A stretch of 9,855 bases of DNA from Planctomycetales bacterium (lineage in GTDB: Bacteria > Planctomycetota > SZUA-567). Positions within the stretch are counted from its first letter, which is position 1. Each line of letters starts with the position of its first letter. Below, piece by piece: positions 1 to 6,376 of this stretch. Location of the stretch: positions 1-9,855 of the forward strand of contig BNUQ01000063.1 of NCBI GenBank assembly GCA_025997475.1, read 5' to 3'. The notes beneath the pieces were generated by a model that was not told the origin of the DNA, did not search any database, and worked only from the letters and a program-made list of their open reading frames with translations. The translations under genes were made by a program, and so were the position numbers.

Positions 1-2
1 TT

Positions 3-116
3 CGTGCCGCAAGGAAAAATGACGAAGCAATACCGAGAGTATTGCAAGGAATTTTGACGCGGCGGGACGGAAAATTAGCCGAAAATTTGCCGCGAATTGG
101 TTGTCGAACAGGTCTA
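3..116 (+). repeat. 114-bp dispersed repeat, copy 1 (inverted relative to 6212-6325)
   Basis: This stretch is the reverse complement of 6212-6325 with one mismatch that I can find (base 63, c here; t on the same strand of the other copy). It contains a small hairpin, gcaatac / gtattgc around a 5-base loop (27-45), and ends in gaacaggtcta. A shorter, more diverged same-strand relative of its right half lies at 6324-6376. One frame is open through the whole copy and stops at 135-137. I do not regard that as a gene, but the repeat could be the tail of something that starts before the window. Confidence 0.9.
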
Positions 117-147
117 TTGTTAATTGTTAATTTTTAATTGTCAATTG
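116..147. repeat. AT-rich 7-base tandem repeat next to a stop codon
   Basis: Successive heptamers attgtta, attgtta, attttta, attgtca and a partial attg run in phase here. The tract begins at the end of the 114-bp repeat and finishes six bases from the stop codon of the minus-strand gene at 154-1752. The same heptamer family occurs at 7273-7304, again just beyond the stop codon of a minus-strand gene (gluQ). Confidence 0.75.
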
Positions 148-153
148 AACGCC

Positions 154-1752
154 CTACCCCGCCGCCAACAGCGTCGCGCTATTCGGCGCGATATTGGCGC
201 TACCGGCTTGCAGGGTTTGCGCCGGCGCGTTGATGAAGCCGAAAATCACGTCGCCGGTAACCGCCGTCGCCATTTCCCGCGAATTTATCGGCTCGACGTT
301 GAGGTTCGCGCCGTTGGCGCTACCGACGAATTGTCCGATGCCCGCCGACAGTTGTCCGGCGCTTTGCACCGCGCCTTCGAGCGTCGCCGACGCCGCGCTT
401 AATAAATTCCCCTGCACCGTTTCAACCGTGTTGCGCACCGCCGAAATGTCGCGCGCCGCGTTCGTCGAGACCTGCGCCGCCAATTCCGGGTCGTTCAGTT
501 GCGACGCCCGCCCGTCGCTTCGCAAATCCTGCAAACCGATAGTCGTGGTCGGGTCGTTCGGGGCGGGCGTGTTGCCCAAATCGCGCAACACCGAATTGAC
601 CGGCGTCAGTTCGCCGGCGTTGACCGACCGCAACTGATTGCTCTGCGCGACCACGCTTTGCACCGCCGTGGTGATTGCCGTAACCGCGTCATCGACCGAC
701 CGCTGATTGTTCAGCGCGTTCCCCGGCGTGCGAATGGAGTCGAGCGACGCATTGTAAATGCCCGTGCTTTGGACGCCGATGTTGCTAATCGAATTGTTCA
801 TCGCGTTGAACGTGTAATAGTCGTTCTGCAAATTTTGCGTATCAATCAGCGCGCTCGCCGAATTTGCCACCACGGGCGAGACGTTGTTGACATACGCCGT
901 CGGGTCGAGCGTCATCCCGCTGGTCAAATTGCGCATCGCCGCGGAGCGCGCCGAAGCGTTGACGCCGCCGGCTTCCGCCGCCAAATTGACGGGCGCCGCC
1001 GCGCTCGCCGGATTTGATATATTCGCGGGCGTCGTCGGATTGGCGGGCAACGAAACGTTGTCGTTATTGATGCTCGTCGGCACCGGCGCCGCGTTCGGCG
1101 CTTGCGTCAAATTCTCCACGTTCGGCGCGGGCGCGGCGATATTTTCCGCGCCGAAAATTCCCCGCAACGCCTGCTCCCGCGCCAGCGCGTCCGCGTCGAA
1201 CGACTCGTTCGGCTCGTTGGTCGCGGCGTAAGTTTGCGCCGCCGTCAGCGCGTTGACTTCGTTATAGACCGGCGCGGTGTTTGCCGCATACGCTTCGGCG
1301 GAAGCGGCGAGTTGTTGCTCGGCGGCATAGCGGTCGTCCGCCGTTTGCAGTTGGTCTTGGCGATATTCGCGGGTGTCGAGCATCGCCTGCATCGCGTCGG
1401 AAACCGGCATCGGCGCGGCGGAAAAATCAAACCGCCCGTAGTCGGGACTGTTGTATTCCTGTTCGGCGCGTTCGGACGGCGTCGGATTGTTCCGTTGCCG
1501 AAGCGCGTCCGTCAGCGGCGAATTGTCGCGGCGGGTTTGCATCGCCGTGGCGCGCAATTCTTCGAGTTCGTTGACGCGTTGACGGCGGGCGACGCCCTCC
1601 TGCTCGGCGGCGTTGTTGAGTTGTTGTTGTTCGGCGGCGAGCGCCGACGGCGACGCTTCCGGCGGCGGCGTCTGATTGGCGGAAGCCAGCCGCTCCTGCC
1701 GCGTAATCGCCACCGGCGGCAACGGATTGCCGATTGCATTGATGCTTGCCAT
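154..1752 (-). CDS. Lys/His/Cys/Trp-free Ala/Asn-rich protein of unknown function
   Basis: I do not recognise this family. The frame is open from 1773, but I place the start at the second Met (1752) because a GGAGGG ribosome site (1760-1765) lies seven bases upstream of it; that gives 532 residues. The N-terminal 150 or so residues are rich in Gln, Glu and Arg and probably helical. A Pro/Asn/Ala-rich linker follows (about 200-260), then a long Ala/Ser/Asn/Val-rich part with the amphipathic rhythm of flagellar rod, hook or filament proteins. By eye there is no Lys, His, Cys or Trp anywhere. I see no signal peptide or membrane segment. It is co-oriented with and downstream of the flagellins, so a structural or secreted flagellar role is possible, but this is inference from position and composition only. 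Confidence 0.8.
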   Translation of the reverse strand: MASINAIGNPLPPVAITRQERLASANQTPPPEASPSALAAEQQQLNNAAEQEGVARRQRVNELEELRATAMQTRRDNSPLTDALRQRNNPTPSERAEQEYNSPDYGRFDFSAAPMPVSDAMQAMLDTREYRQDQLQTADDRYAAEQQLAASAEAYAANTAPVYNEVNALTAAQTYAATNEPNESFDADALAREQALRGIFGAENIAAPAPNVENLTQAPNAAPVPTSINNDNVSLPANPTTPANISNPASAAAPVNLAAEAGGVNASARSAAMRNLTSGMTLDPTAYVNNVSPVVANSASALIDTQNLQNDYYTFNAMNNSISNIGVQSTGIYNASLDSIRTPGNALNNQRSVDDAVTAITTAVQSVVAQSNQLRSVNAGELTPVNSVLRDLGNTPAPNDPTTTIGLQDLRSDGRASQLNDPELAAQVSTNAARDISAVRNTVETVQGNLLSAASATLEGAVQSAGQLSAGIGQFVGSANGANLNVEPINSREMATAVTGDVIFGFINAPAQTLQAGSANIAPNSATLLAAG

Positions 1753-1771
1753 GAGAGTGCCCTCCGAAACC

Positions 1772-1797
1772 AATTAAGAATTAAGAATACGAATACG
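1772..1797. repeat. Short tandem repeats in the spacer before the 532-aa gene
   Basis: The spacer between the DUF2442 stop (1824) and the next start (1752) holds two aattaag heptamers (1772-1785) followed by two aatacg hexamers (1786-1797). It resembles the other AT-rich heptamer tracts that follow minus-strand stop codons in this window. No clear terminator or promoter is visible in these 71 bases. Confidence 0.6.
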
Positions 1798-1823
1798 AAC
1801 AGTAATTACGGGTAACTAATTTT

Positions 1824-2126
1824 TCATTTTTCCGCCAACGGGTCGGCGACGGTCGGCGCGTCGAAAATTTTGAACGGGTCGAGGTCGAGGCATTTATACG
1901 GGTCGCGATTGCCGCCTAAATCCCACGCCACCGTGTCGTTGATGACGGTCAATTTTTCCTTGAAGAAATTTATGTCGGCGAGCGGCGCAAAAACCGTGTC
2001 CGGCTTAATCAACGGTTTTATCTCCAACCGCCGCACCGCGCCGTCGTTGCAATACGCATACACCGCGAAATCGTCCGCCGGCACCGCTTGCCAAACCTTC
2101 GGGAAAAAATGCGGACTGAATTTCAT
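1824..2126 (-). CDS. DUF2442 domain protein (putative TA partner of DUF4160)
   Basis: The protein has 100 residues and matches the DUF2442 pattern. An N-terminal beta-rich half carries the YAYCNDGAVRRLEI strand motif (about 23-36), a central phenylalanine-containing segment follows (FFKEKLTVINDTVAWD), and the typical ending GNRDPYKCLDLDP lies at about 72-84. DUF2442 proteins often sit directly beside DUF4160 proteins, and the pair is treated as a putative toxin-antitoxin or DNA-binding module with unproven biochemistry. Here the start lies 13 bases beyond the DUF4160 stop, with GGAGTG as ribosome site, so the two are almost certainly co-transcribed. The C-terminal tail of about 12 residues after the motif is slightly longer than usual. 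Confidence 0.85.
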   Translation of the reverse strand: MKFSPHFFPKVWQAVPADDFAVYAYCNDGAVRRLEIKPLIKPDTVFAPLADINFFKEKLTVINDTVAWDLGGNRDPYKCLDLDPFKIFDAPTVADPLAEK

Positions 2127-2139
2127 AATTTCACTCCGG

Positions 2140-2400
2140 TTAAAACAGCGGGTTAATCCGGTTTAGCGGTTGTCCGTCGCGGGCAAGTTCCCAATTTTGC
2201 ATCAATTCGTCGCGATGAATTTCGCCCCACGCCAACACGATTTTCAACTGACGCCCCGGCAAAAAACCGTCGTCAACCACGCCGTCAACAATCCGCACCG
2301 CCGCCCGATGTTCGGCATAACTCGCGTGAAAATGCGGCGGATTATGCTCGCTAAAATTCATCGTGATGCGAATACCGTAAAAAATACTGATTTCCGGCAT
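2140..2400 (-). CDS. DUF4160 domain protein (putative TA component)
   Basis: The protein has 86 residues and shows the full DUF4160 signature: MPEISIFYGIRITMNF at the start, the hallmark HNPPHFHA at 19-26, and WGEIHRDELMQNWELARDG near the end (about 58-76). These proteins are small, usually about 80-90 residues, and are repeatedly found in a two-gene unit with DUF2442; activity has not been assigned with certainty. An AAAGGAG ribosome site precedes the ATG. The gene begins 18 bases after the brnA stop and ends 13 bases before DUF2442, so it is the third gene of a tight four-gene minus-strand unit. It appears complete and in frame. Confidence 0.88.
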   Translation of the reverse strand: MPEISIFYGIRITMNFSEHNPPHFHASYAEHRAAVRIVDGVVDDGFLPGRQLKIVLAWGEIHRDELMQNWELARDGQPLNRINPLF

Positions 2401-2418
2401 TGGACGCTCCTTTTATTT

Positions 2419-2637
2419 TCACGCGAAACTCGTCGCCAACCGCGAGGCGACCACGGCGGAACGCGCCATACCCGACCGTTTGACTTCGGCGTCAACCGAG
2501 TTAAGCAACCAGCGCGGCAAATCAATTTCGATTTTTCGCAATTCTTGATTAGGACGCCGCATTTGCGAAAAGTCAAGATACGGGGTCATATCGACCGCGC
2601 CGCTATCAAACATCTCGTCAAATTCATCTGCCGTCAT
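2419..2637 (-). CDS. brnA: BrnA-type ribbon-helix-helix antitoxin
   Basis: The protein has 72 residues. The N-terminal part (EFDEMFDSGAVDMTPYLD, about 5-22) is the usual toxin-binding arm of BrnA antitoxins, and the C-terminal part (KIEIDLPRWLLNSVDAEVKR through RSAVVASRL, about 35-67) is a ribbon-helix-helix DNA-binding fold. BrnA binds and neutralises the BrnT ribonuclease and represses the shared promoter. The ATG overlaps the end of brnT by 14 bases, and its strong GAGGAGG ribosome site lies inside the last brnT codons, which suggests coupled translation. The frame is intact although the upstream toxin frame is broken. Family assignment is good; operon regulation is inferred. Confidence 0.85.
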   Translation of the reverse strand: MTADEFDEMFDSGAVDMTPYLDFSQMRRPNQELRKIEIDLPRWLLNSVDAEVKRSGMARSAVVASRLATSFA

Positions 2638-2901
2638 AAATAATCACCTCCTCTTTGCGCGAGCGGCGAACCGAAATAATCCGCACTTTTTCGCCGCGAT
2701 AAGTGAAAACGGCAGTGTAATTTTTGTCGCCTATTCTGCCATACGCCAAGGAGCGCATTTCGCCGGCGGTTTGCGCGGGGGAACGGTCGCTAACCGCTCG
2801 TCGCGCCAAAGTTGTTGCGCCGCGACAAAATCAATGCCGTGTTTTTCCAGATTTTTGGCGCTTTTGTCCGGGTCAAATTCAAATGACGGCGAAATCAACA
2901 T
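2624..2901 (-). pseudogene. brnT: BrnT-type ribonuclease toxin, frameshifted
   Basis: The first frame starts at 2901 (GGAG ribosome site upstream) and gives a typical BrnT N-terminus, FEFDPDKSAKNLEKHGIDF, then LWRDERLATVP. It then turns to non-BrnT sequence and stops at 2731-2733. The rest of the family pattern, TAGEMRSLAYGRIGDKNYTA followed by VFTYRGEKVRIISVRRSRKEE, continues in another frame from about 2776 to 2624. The switch maps to a run of five C on the minus strand (2777-2781). One missing C, or two extra, would join the halves into about 92 residues, the normal size. The homopolymer makes a sequencing error quite possible; otherwise the toxin is dead while its antitoxin survives. A -1 ribosomal slip on the C run is a less likely third option. 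Confidence 0.85.
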
Positions 2902-2971
2902 CAGACCTCTCCATTCATTTTTCTTCGGCGGTCATTCGTAATACTCGTTGTTTAATCATCGGCGTTTCGCC

Positions 2972-2997
2972 TTGCCGCCGGTTTTAGCCGACGGCAA
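2972..2997 (-). terminator. Stem-loop after the flagellin-like gene
   Basis: On the minus strand TTGCCGTCGG pairs with CCGGCGGCAA (10 bp with one G-T pair) around the loop ctaaaa. It lies 28 bases past the stop of the gene at 3026-3865 and before brnT. No U-tract follows, so it may be a weak or Rho-assisted terminator, or a 3' stabilising hairpin that separates flagellin from TA expression. Confidence 0.45.
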
Positions 2998-3025
2998 TAC
3001 AAAATTTGCCGAGGTCGATTGCCCG

Positions 3026-3865
3026 CTACGCCAACAGGTTCGCCAACTGGATGCTGTTGCCCATATATTGTCCGCCGTATTGTTTGCTGGCGCTAATCGC
3101 GTCCATACGGCTACTTAACACACTGAGCAACGCCGAGGTCTCATTATCGTCGGCGGCAACGAGAGAACTGTAACGTTGCGAGGAGGCGTTGACGATTCCC
3201 GTCATCACATTGTTGTTCGCGCCAAGAACATTGTTATACAACACGCCCGCCCGCGCCGAGTTGTTCGCCAACGAGCCAATCGCGCCGTCAAGCCCGTCGA
3301 TGAAATCGGTGCCGGTGCCGGCGGTAAAATTCGCGGCGATAATACCGGAGGTATCAACCTCCTCAAACGCTAATGCATAACTTCCATTCGTCGTATTATT
3401 GGCGTTTATGGCTCCCGCATTCGCCGTAACCAAATCTTTACCTTGGAACACCGCGCTTTTCGCCAAAGTTGCAAACGATTTCAAAAGTTCGTCGGCTTGC
3501 GCTTGCAAGGCGTCGGTAGTTTTCTTGTCATCGCCGGTGGCGGCGCTTCCGCCGAGCGCGTCGTATTTGCTCTTGACCTCTTTCAGCGTGTTAAACTGCG
3601 CCAGCAATTCCTTTTGACCGGTCATATAAGATTCCAATTCGGTCTGATTTTTCTTGTTGCGGTCGGTGGCGATGTCGTTGCCGTTGACTTTTTGTTTCAA
3701 GCCGGTGCTCTCAATCACCGCCGCCACGTTTTCGTGGACGTATTGATACTTTTCGCCGGTTTCCAAACGATTCAACATACTGTTGACCGCTTTGTTGACC
3801 TTTTCGCTGTTTTGCGTGGCGCGATAAAACGACCCGCCCATCGCCATACTCAGTCCAATTTCCAT
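3026..3865 (-). CDS. Short divergent flagellin-like filament protein
   Basis: The protein has 279 residues. The N-terminus (about 15-60, with NRLETGEKYQYVHENVAA) follows the heptad pattern of the flagellin D0/D1 helix, where ordinary flagellins have an STG...DDP motif. The C-terminus (about 188-279: AIGSLANNSARAGVLYNNVL, then SALLSVLSSRMDAISASKQY and SIQLANLLA) follows the C-terminal D1/D0 helices. The middle is small and Ala/Gly/Asn-rich, so almost no outer domain exists. A good ribosome site (AGGGAGG) precedes the ATG. It lies 126 bases downstream of the main flagellin on the same strand, so a minor filament subunit, a cap- or junction-type protein, or a FlgL-like adaptor are all possible. 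It is clearly more diverged than its neighbour; the exact role is inferred. Confidence 0.7.
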   Translation of the reverse strand: MEIGLSMAMGGSFYRATQNSEKVNKAVNSMLNRLETGEKYQYVHENVAAVIESTGLKQKVNGNDIATDRNKKNQTELESYMTGQKELLAQFNTLKEVKSKYDALGGSAATGDDKKTTDALQAQADELLKSFATLAKSAVFQGKDLVTANAGAINANNTTNGSYALAFEEVDTSGIIAANFTAGTGTDFIDGLDGAIGSLANNSARAGVLYNNVLGANNNVMTGIVNASSQRYSSLVAADDNETSALLSVLSSRMDAISASKQYGGQYMGNSIQLANLLA

Positions 3866-3916
3866 AGAGATACCCTCCCTGTTTGTGAGCGCGTCCCCGC
3901 GCCCGCCCGATAAATC

Positions 3917-3940
3917 CCCGCCGCCGACCTTGGCGACGGG
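3917..3940 (-). other. Stem-loop between the two flagellin genes
   Basis: On the minus strand CCCGTCGCC pairs with GGCGGCGGG (9 bp, one G-T pair) around aaggtc, within the 126-base spacer between the flagellin stop and the next start. It has only a weak T-rich follow-up, so partial termination or RNA processing between the two genes is possible. A strong AGGAGG lies just after the flagellin stop (3981-3986) with no convincing start codon. Confidence 0.35.
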
Positions 3941-3991
3941 AGTAAAAATTGTGGTTAAAGGGGTTCAAGAAGTATAAATGACCTCCTCCCC

Positions 3992-5809
3992 TTACTTTAT
4001 GCCGACCGATAACAGCGACGTTACCATTTGCGCGTAATTGGCGTTCGCCGACAGCGCCGACATTCCCGCTTGTTGCAATATCTGATACCGCACCACTTTC
4101 AACGTCTCTTCCGCCATATCCGCGTCCGCCAAAATACTCCGCCCGTCCGCCGTCGAACTCTCCAACGCCTGCAACACCTGCGTCGTGCGGTCCAATTGAT
4201 AATTCATAAACGAACCGAGCGCGCCGTATTCCGTTTGCACTTTCGCGATGGTCGAGTCGATGAAACTGAGCGCCGTCGCCGTGTGTTTATCGAGCGACAA
4301 CGACGAATGGTCGTTCATCAATTGGCTTAACCCTAAACCCGAACTGGTCAAATCCGCGAAACCGTAACGAATGCTGTCATAAAAACCCGCGCCGTCGCCG
4401 GTGTAAAAATTCACGCCGCCGCGCGCCTGCGTCGTGAACGCGAAATCGTCCGCCGGATACTCCACCCCGCCCGACCGCGCCGTCGTTACTTTGTCGTAAT
4501 CAAACACCAACGCCGCCGTCATTTCCGGCTTGACATAATTAACCCGCAAGCCGTCGCCGGGGCGATAATCGCGCCCCGTAACCGCCGCCTGTTGAATGTG
4601 GCTCGCGAACAACGCGCCCGCGCTGTCGGAAAATTCAAGCGCCGCGCCGACGCCGGCTTCGTCCGTCGAGAATTTCAATTCGCCGTCGGTTAATTCCGCG
4701 CGAACGCCGAGTTTTTTAACGTCGTCGTTATTGTTAATCGCCTCAATCGCGGCTTGGATTGACGCCGCCGTAAAACTCGCCAATGACGCCGTGCCGTTCG
4801 CGGTCTTAAAATTCAAATCCGTCGTCGTCGTGCCGTCATACGCCAAATCCGCTTTGCCGCTGACGACGGCGTTTTCGGCGGCATAATTGTTGTAATCGCC
4901 GAACAGCGCGTAATTTTCCGCGTTAATCCGCACCTGACCGGTCGCGCCGGCGGCGCGGCTCGCCGCCGCGCCTAACACGCCGTCGCTGATGTTTTTGTAT
5001 TCGATGTTGTAGCCCTTGCCGTAGCCGTCGGTGTAAAACGCGATTTGTTTCGCGCCGCCGTCGTCGGTGTAAATTTCGGCGCGCGCGCCGATGCCGGCGA
5101 GCGTTTTATTGATTTGTTTGAGCGCGTCGCCGTCGCTGACGCCGGCGGACAGTTGCACCGATTTCGTGCCGAACTGCGTGGTAATCATAAACGCCGACGC
5201 GCCGACGGTCGGCGCGGTGTAATTGCCCGCGACCCGCGCCTGACTTGCCGCGTTTTTATTATCGAACGCGATGCTCAAATAAGCGTCGTCGCGCACGGTG
5301 CGGACGACCGTCCCTTTAGCGTCGAGCGCCCGCGCCGCGTTACTACCGAGCGAAATTTGGCTCGCGCCGTTGAGCGCGGTTTTGCCGCCCATACTGACGG
5401 AATGGGCGAGCGTGTCGATGGCTTGCAGTTGCGCGGCGACGGTTTCGACCAACGTTTGGCGAAGCGTCGGGTCCGTCTCGCCGTTCAACCGTTGCGCGTT
5501 ATTGCGGATTTCTTGCAGAACGCCCAAAATCCCTTTTTGCGCGCCGTCCACGCCGGTCAGTTCGTTGAACGAGCGTTGATTGTTGTCGATGGCGACGCCG
5601 AGCGAGTTCAGATTGGTGTCGGCGCGCGCGATGGCGACCGAAGCGGACGGGTCGTCGGCGGCGCGATTGACGCGGTAACCGGTGCTGATGGCGTAAAGCG
5701 TTTTTTCGAGCGACGAGCCGAGCGAGCGCATATTGCCGAGAACGCCGACATTAAAGCCGCCCAAACCGTTGCGGCTGTTGCCGCCGCCGCCCATAGAATT
5801 GAGAAACAT
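3992..5809 (-). CDS. fliC: Flagellin (filament structural protein)
   Basis: The protein has 605 residues. Conserved N-terminal D0/D1 helices lie at about 27-150 (SLEKTLYAISTGYRVNRAAD, then a segment ending LNG), and the C-terminal D1/D0 part at about 507-605 (ILADADMAEETLKVVRYQIL, then QQAGMSALSANANYAQMV). The N-terminal helix follows an unusual Gly/Asn-rich leader of about 25 residues. The variable middle holds two stretches that resemble flagellin IN repeats: about 205-270 (SVQLSAGVSDGDALKQINKT ... QIAFYTDGYGKGYNIEYK) and about 333-395 (IQAAIEAINNN ... GELKFSTDEAG). Subunits are exported by the flagellar type III system and polymerise outside the cell, so there is no signal peptide. AAGGAGGG (5816-5823) fixes the start. 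The leader has two hairpins, and the smaller flagellin-like gene follows. The symbol reflects family only; fla/flaA would be equally apt. Confidence 0.95.
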   Translation of the reverse strand: MFLNSMGGGGNSRNGLGGFNVGVLGNMRSLGSSLEKTLYAISTGYRVNRAADDPSASVAIARADTNLNSLGVAIDNNQRSFNELTGVDGAQKGILGVLQEIRNNAQRLNGETDPTLRQTLVETVAAQLQAIDTLAHSVSMGGKTALNGASQISLGSNAARALDAKGTVVRTVRDDAYLSIAFDNKNAASQARVAGNYTAPTVGASAFMITTQFGTKSVQLSAGVSDGDALKQINKTLAGIGARAEIYTDDGGAKQIAFYTDGYGKGYNIEYKNISDGVLGAAASRAAGATGQVRINAENYALFGDYNNYAAENAVVSGKADLAYDGTTTTDLNFKTANGTASLASFTAASIQAAIEAINNNDDVKKLGVRAELTDGELKFSTDEAGVGAALEFSDSAGALFASHIQQAAVTGRDYRPGDGLRVNYVKPEMTAALVFDYDKVTTARSGGVEYPADDFAFTTQARGGVNFYTGDGAGFYDSIRYGFADLTSSGLGLSQLMNDHSSLSLDKHTATALSFIDSTIAKVQTEYGALGSFMNYQLDRTTQVLQALESSTADGRSILADADMAEETLKVVRYQILQQAGMSALSANANYAQMVTSLLSVGIK

Positions 5810-5845
5810 AGCAAACCCTCCTTGAGTATCCCCGACCTCACGCCG

Positions 5846-5880
5846 CCGGTCTCCCGACCGGAGCGAATATCCCTATTCGC
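5846..5880 (-). promoter_or_regulatory. Two adjacent hairpins in the flagellin 5' leader
   Basis: Two perfect small stems lie just upstream of the flagellin ribosome site: ccggtc/gaccgg with a 4-base loop (5846-5861) and gcgaat/attcgc with a 6-base loop (5863-5880). They sit about 23 to 57 bases before the ribosome site in the presumed leader RNA, and an A/T-rich stretch lies further upstream (5889-5949). They could stabilise the message or bind a regulator; no sigma28 or sigma54 promoter that I would defend is visible. Confidence 0.5.
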
Positions 5881-6001
5881 GAACGGCGATAAAAAATTTT
5901 CCCTGATTTATTTTTCCCGCCCAAAAAATTCATTAAAAAAAAAATAAAAAACCGTTAAAGACCGAGGCGCCCGCGTCCGAAAACTATACCCGTCTTGAGA
6001 A

Positions 6002-6026
6002 CCCGATCTCAGGCTTTGCCACATCC
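6002..6026 (-). repeat. 25-base motif, copy A (upstream of flagellin)
   Basis: This matches 6960-6984 on the same strand with three mismatches in 25 bases; the shared core on the minus strand is AGCCTGAGATCGGG. It lies about 200 bases upstream of the flagellin start. Shared sequence before two minus-strand units suggests a common leader, regulatory element or small dispersed repeat. I do not match it to a known riboswitch. Confidence 0.6.
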
Positions 6027-6036
6027 TCCGGTTTGA

Positions 6037-6088
6037 GCGACCTATCCAATCGCGATGACAACCGGCGACCTGTCCGAGCGACCTATCC
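6037..6088. repeat. Three 11-base boxes GCGACCTRTCC upstream of flagellin
   Basis: The boxes are at 6037-6047, 6065-6075 and 6078-6088 (plus-strand reading). The first and third belong to a longer direct repeat, 6035-6058 and 6076-6099, which differs at one base of 24 and has a 41-base period. The cluster lies 230-280 bases upstream of the flagellin start. Such clusters are typical of multiple binding sites for one regulator, but no regulator is known here. Confidence 0.65.
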
Positions 6089-6211
6089 AATCGCAATGAA
6101 CGACGGGTCAAATTTCAACCCGGGGTTGCTGACGCCGATTATTTGGCGGAAGCAGCCCTTTTTTTTGCGCCAACCGTTACGGTTTCCCGCGAATAAAGTG
6201 GAACGCTCTAT

Positions 6212-6325
6212 TAGACCTGTTCGACAACCAATTCGCGGCAAATTTTCGGCTAATTTTCCGTCCCACCGCGTCAAAATTCCTTGCAATACTCTCGGTATTG
6301 CTTCGTCATTTTTCCTTGCGGCACG
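6212..6325 (-). repeat. 114-bp dispersed repeat, copy 2
   Basis: This is the reverse complement of 3-116 with one mismatch. It keeps the internal hairpin gcaatac/gtattgc (6283-6301). It is at once one arm of a large imperfect palindrome whose other arm is 6324-6376. Together with copy 1 it brackets the whole flagellin and TA segment as an inverted pair about 6.1 kb apart. Confidence 0.92.
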
Positions 6326-6376
6326 GAAAATTAGACACGAAAATTTGCTCACTCGTAGGTTTAGAACAGGTCTATT
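6324..6376 (+). repeat. Partial, diverged copy 3 of the repeat
   Basis: This resembles the right half of copy 1 in the same orientation: cggaaaattag, then gaaaatttgc, then gaacaggtctatt, with a few changes and indels between. Because copy 2 is inverted and adjacent, 6212-6376 forms an imperfect palindrome with tagacctgttc and gaacaggtcta as its ends, like the terminal inverted repeats of a small non-autonomous element. Confidence 0.75.

Noticed and set aside
194..1815. Several long plus-strand frames opposite the 532-aa gene
   Set aside because: These are antisense shadows: Arg-rich translations produced by the GC-rich codon pattern, with no ribosome sites.
2923..2967. 14-codon minus-strand frame (MIKQRVLRMTAEEK) just before brnT
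   Set aside because: It is in a plausible place for a leader peptide but has no clear ribosome site and is too short to support.
3711..3968. TTG-started 85-codon frame after the strong AGGAGG at 3981-3986
   Set aside because: It overlaps the flagellin-like gene by about 155 bases in another frame, is very basic and repetitive, and the spacing from AGGAGG is too long.
5045..5947. 300-codon plus-strand frame opposite flagellin
   Set aside because: The minus strand encodes an unmistakable flagellin with good domain structure; the plus frame is its shadow.
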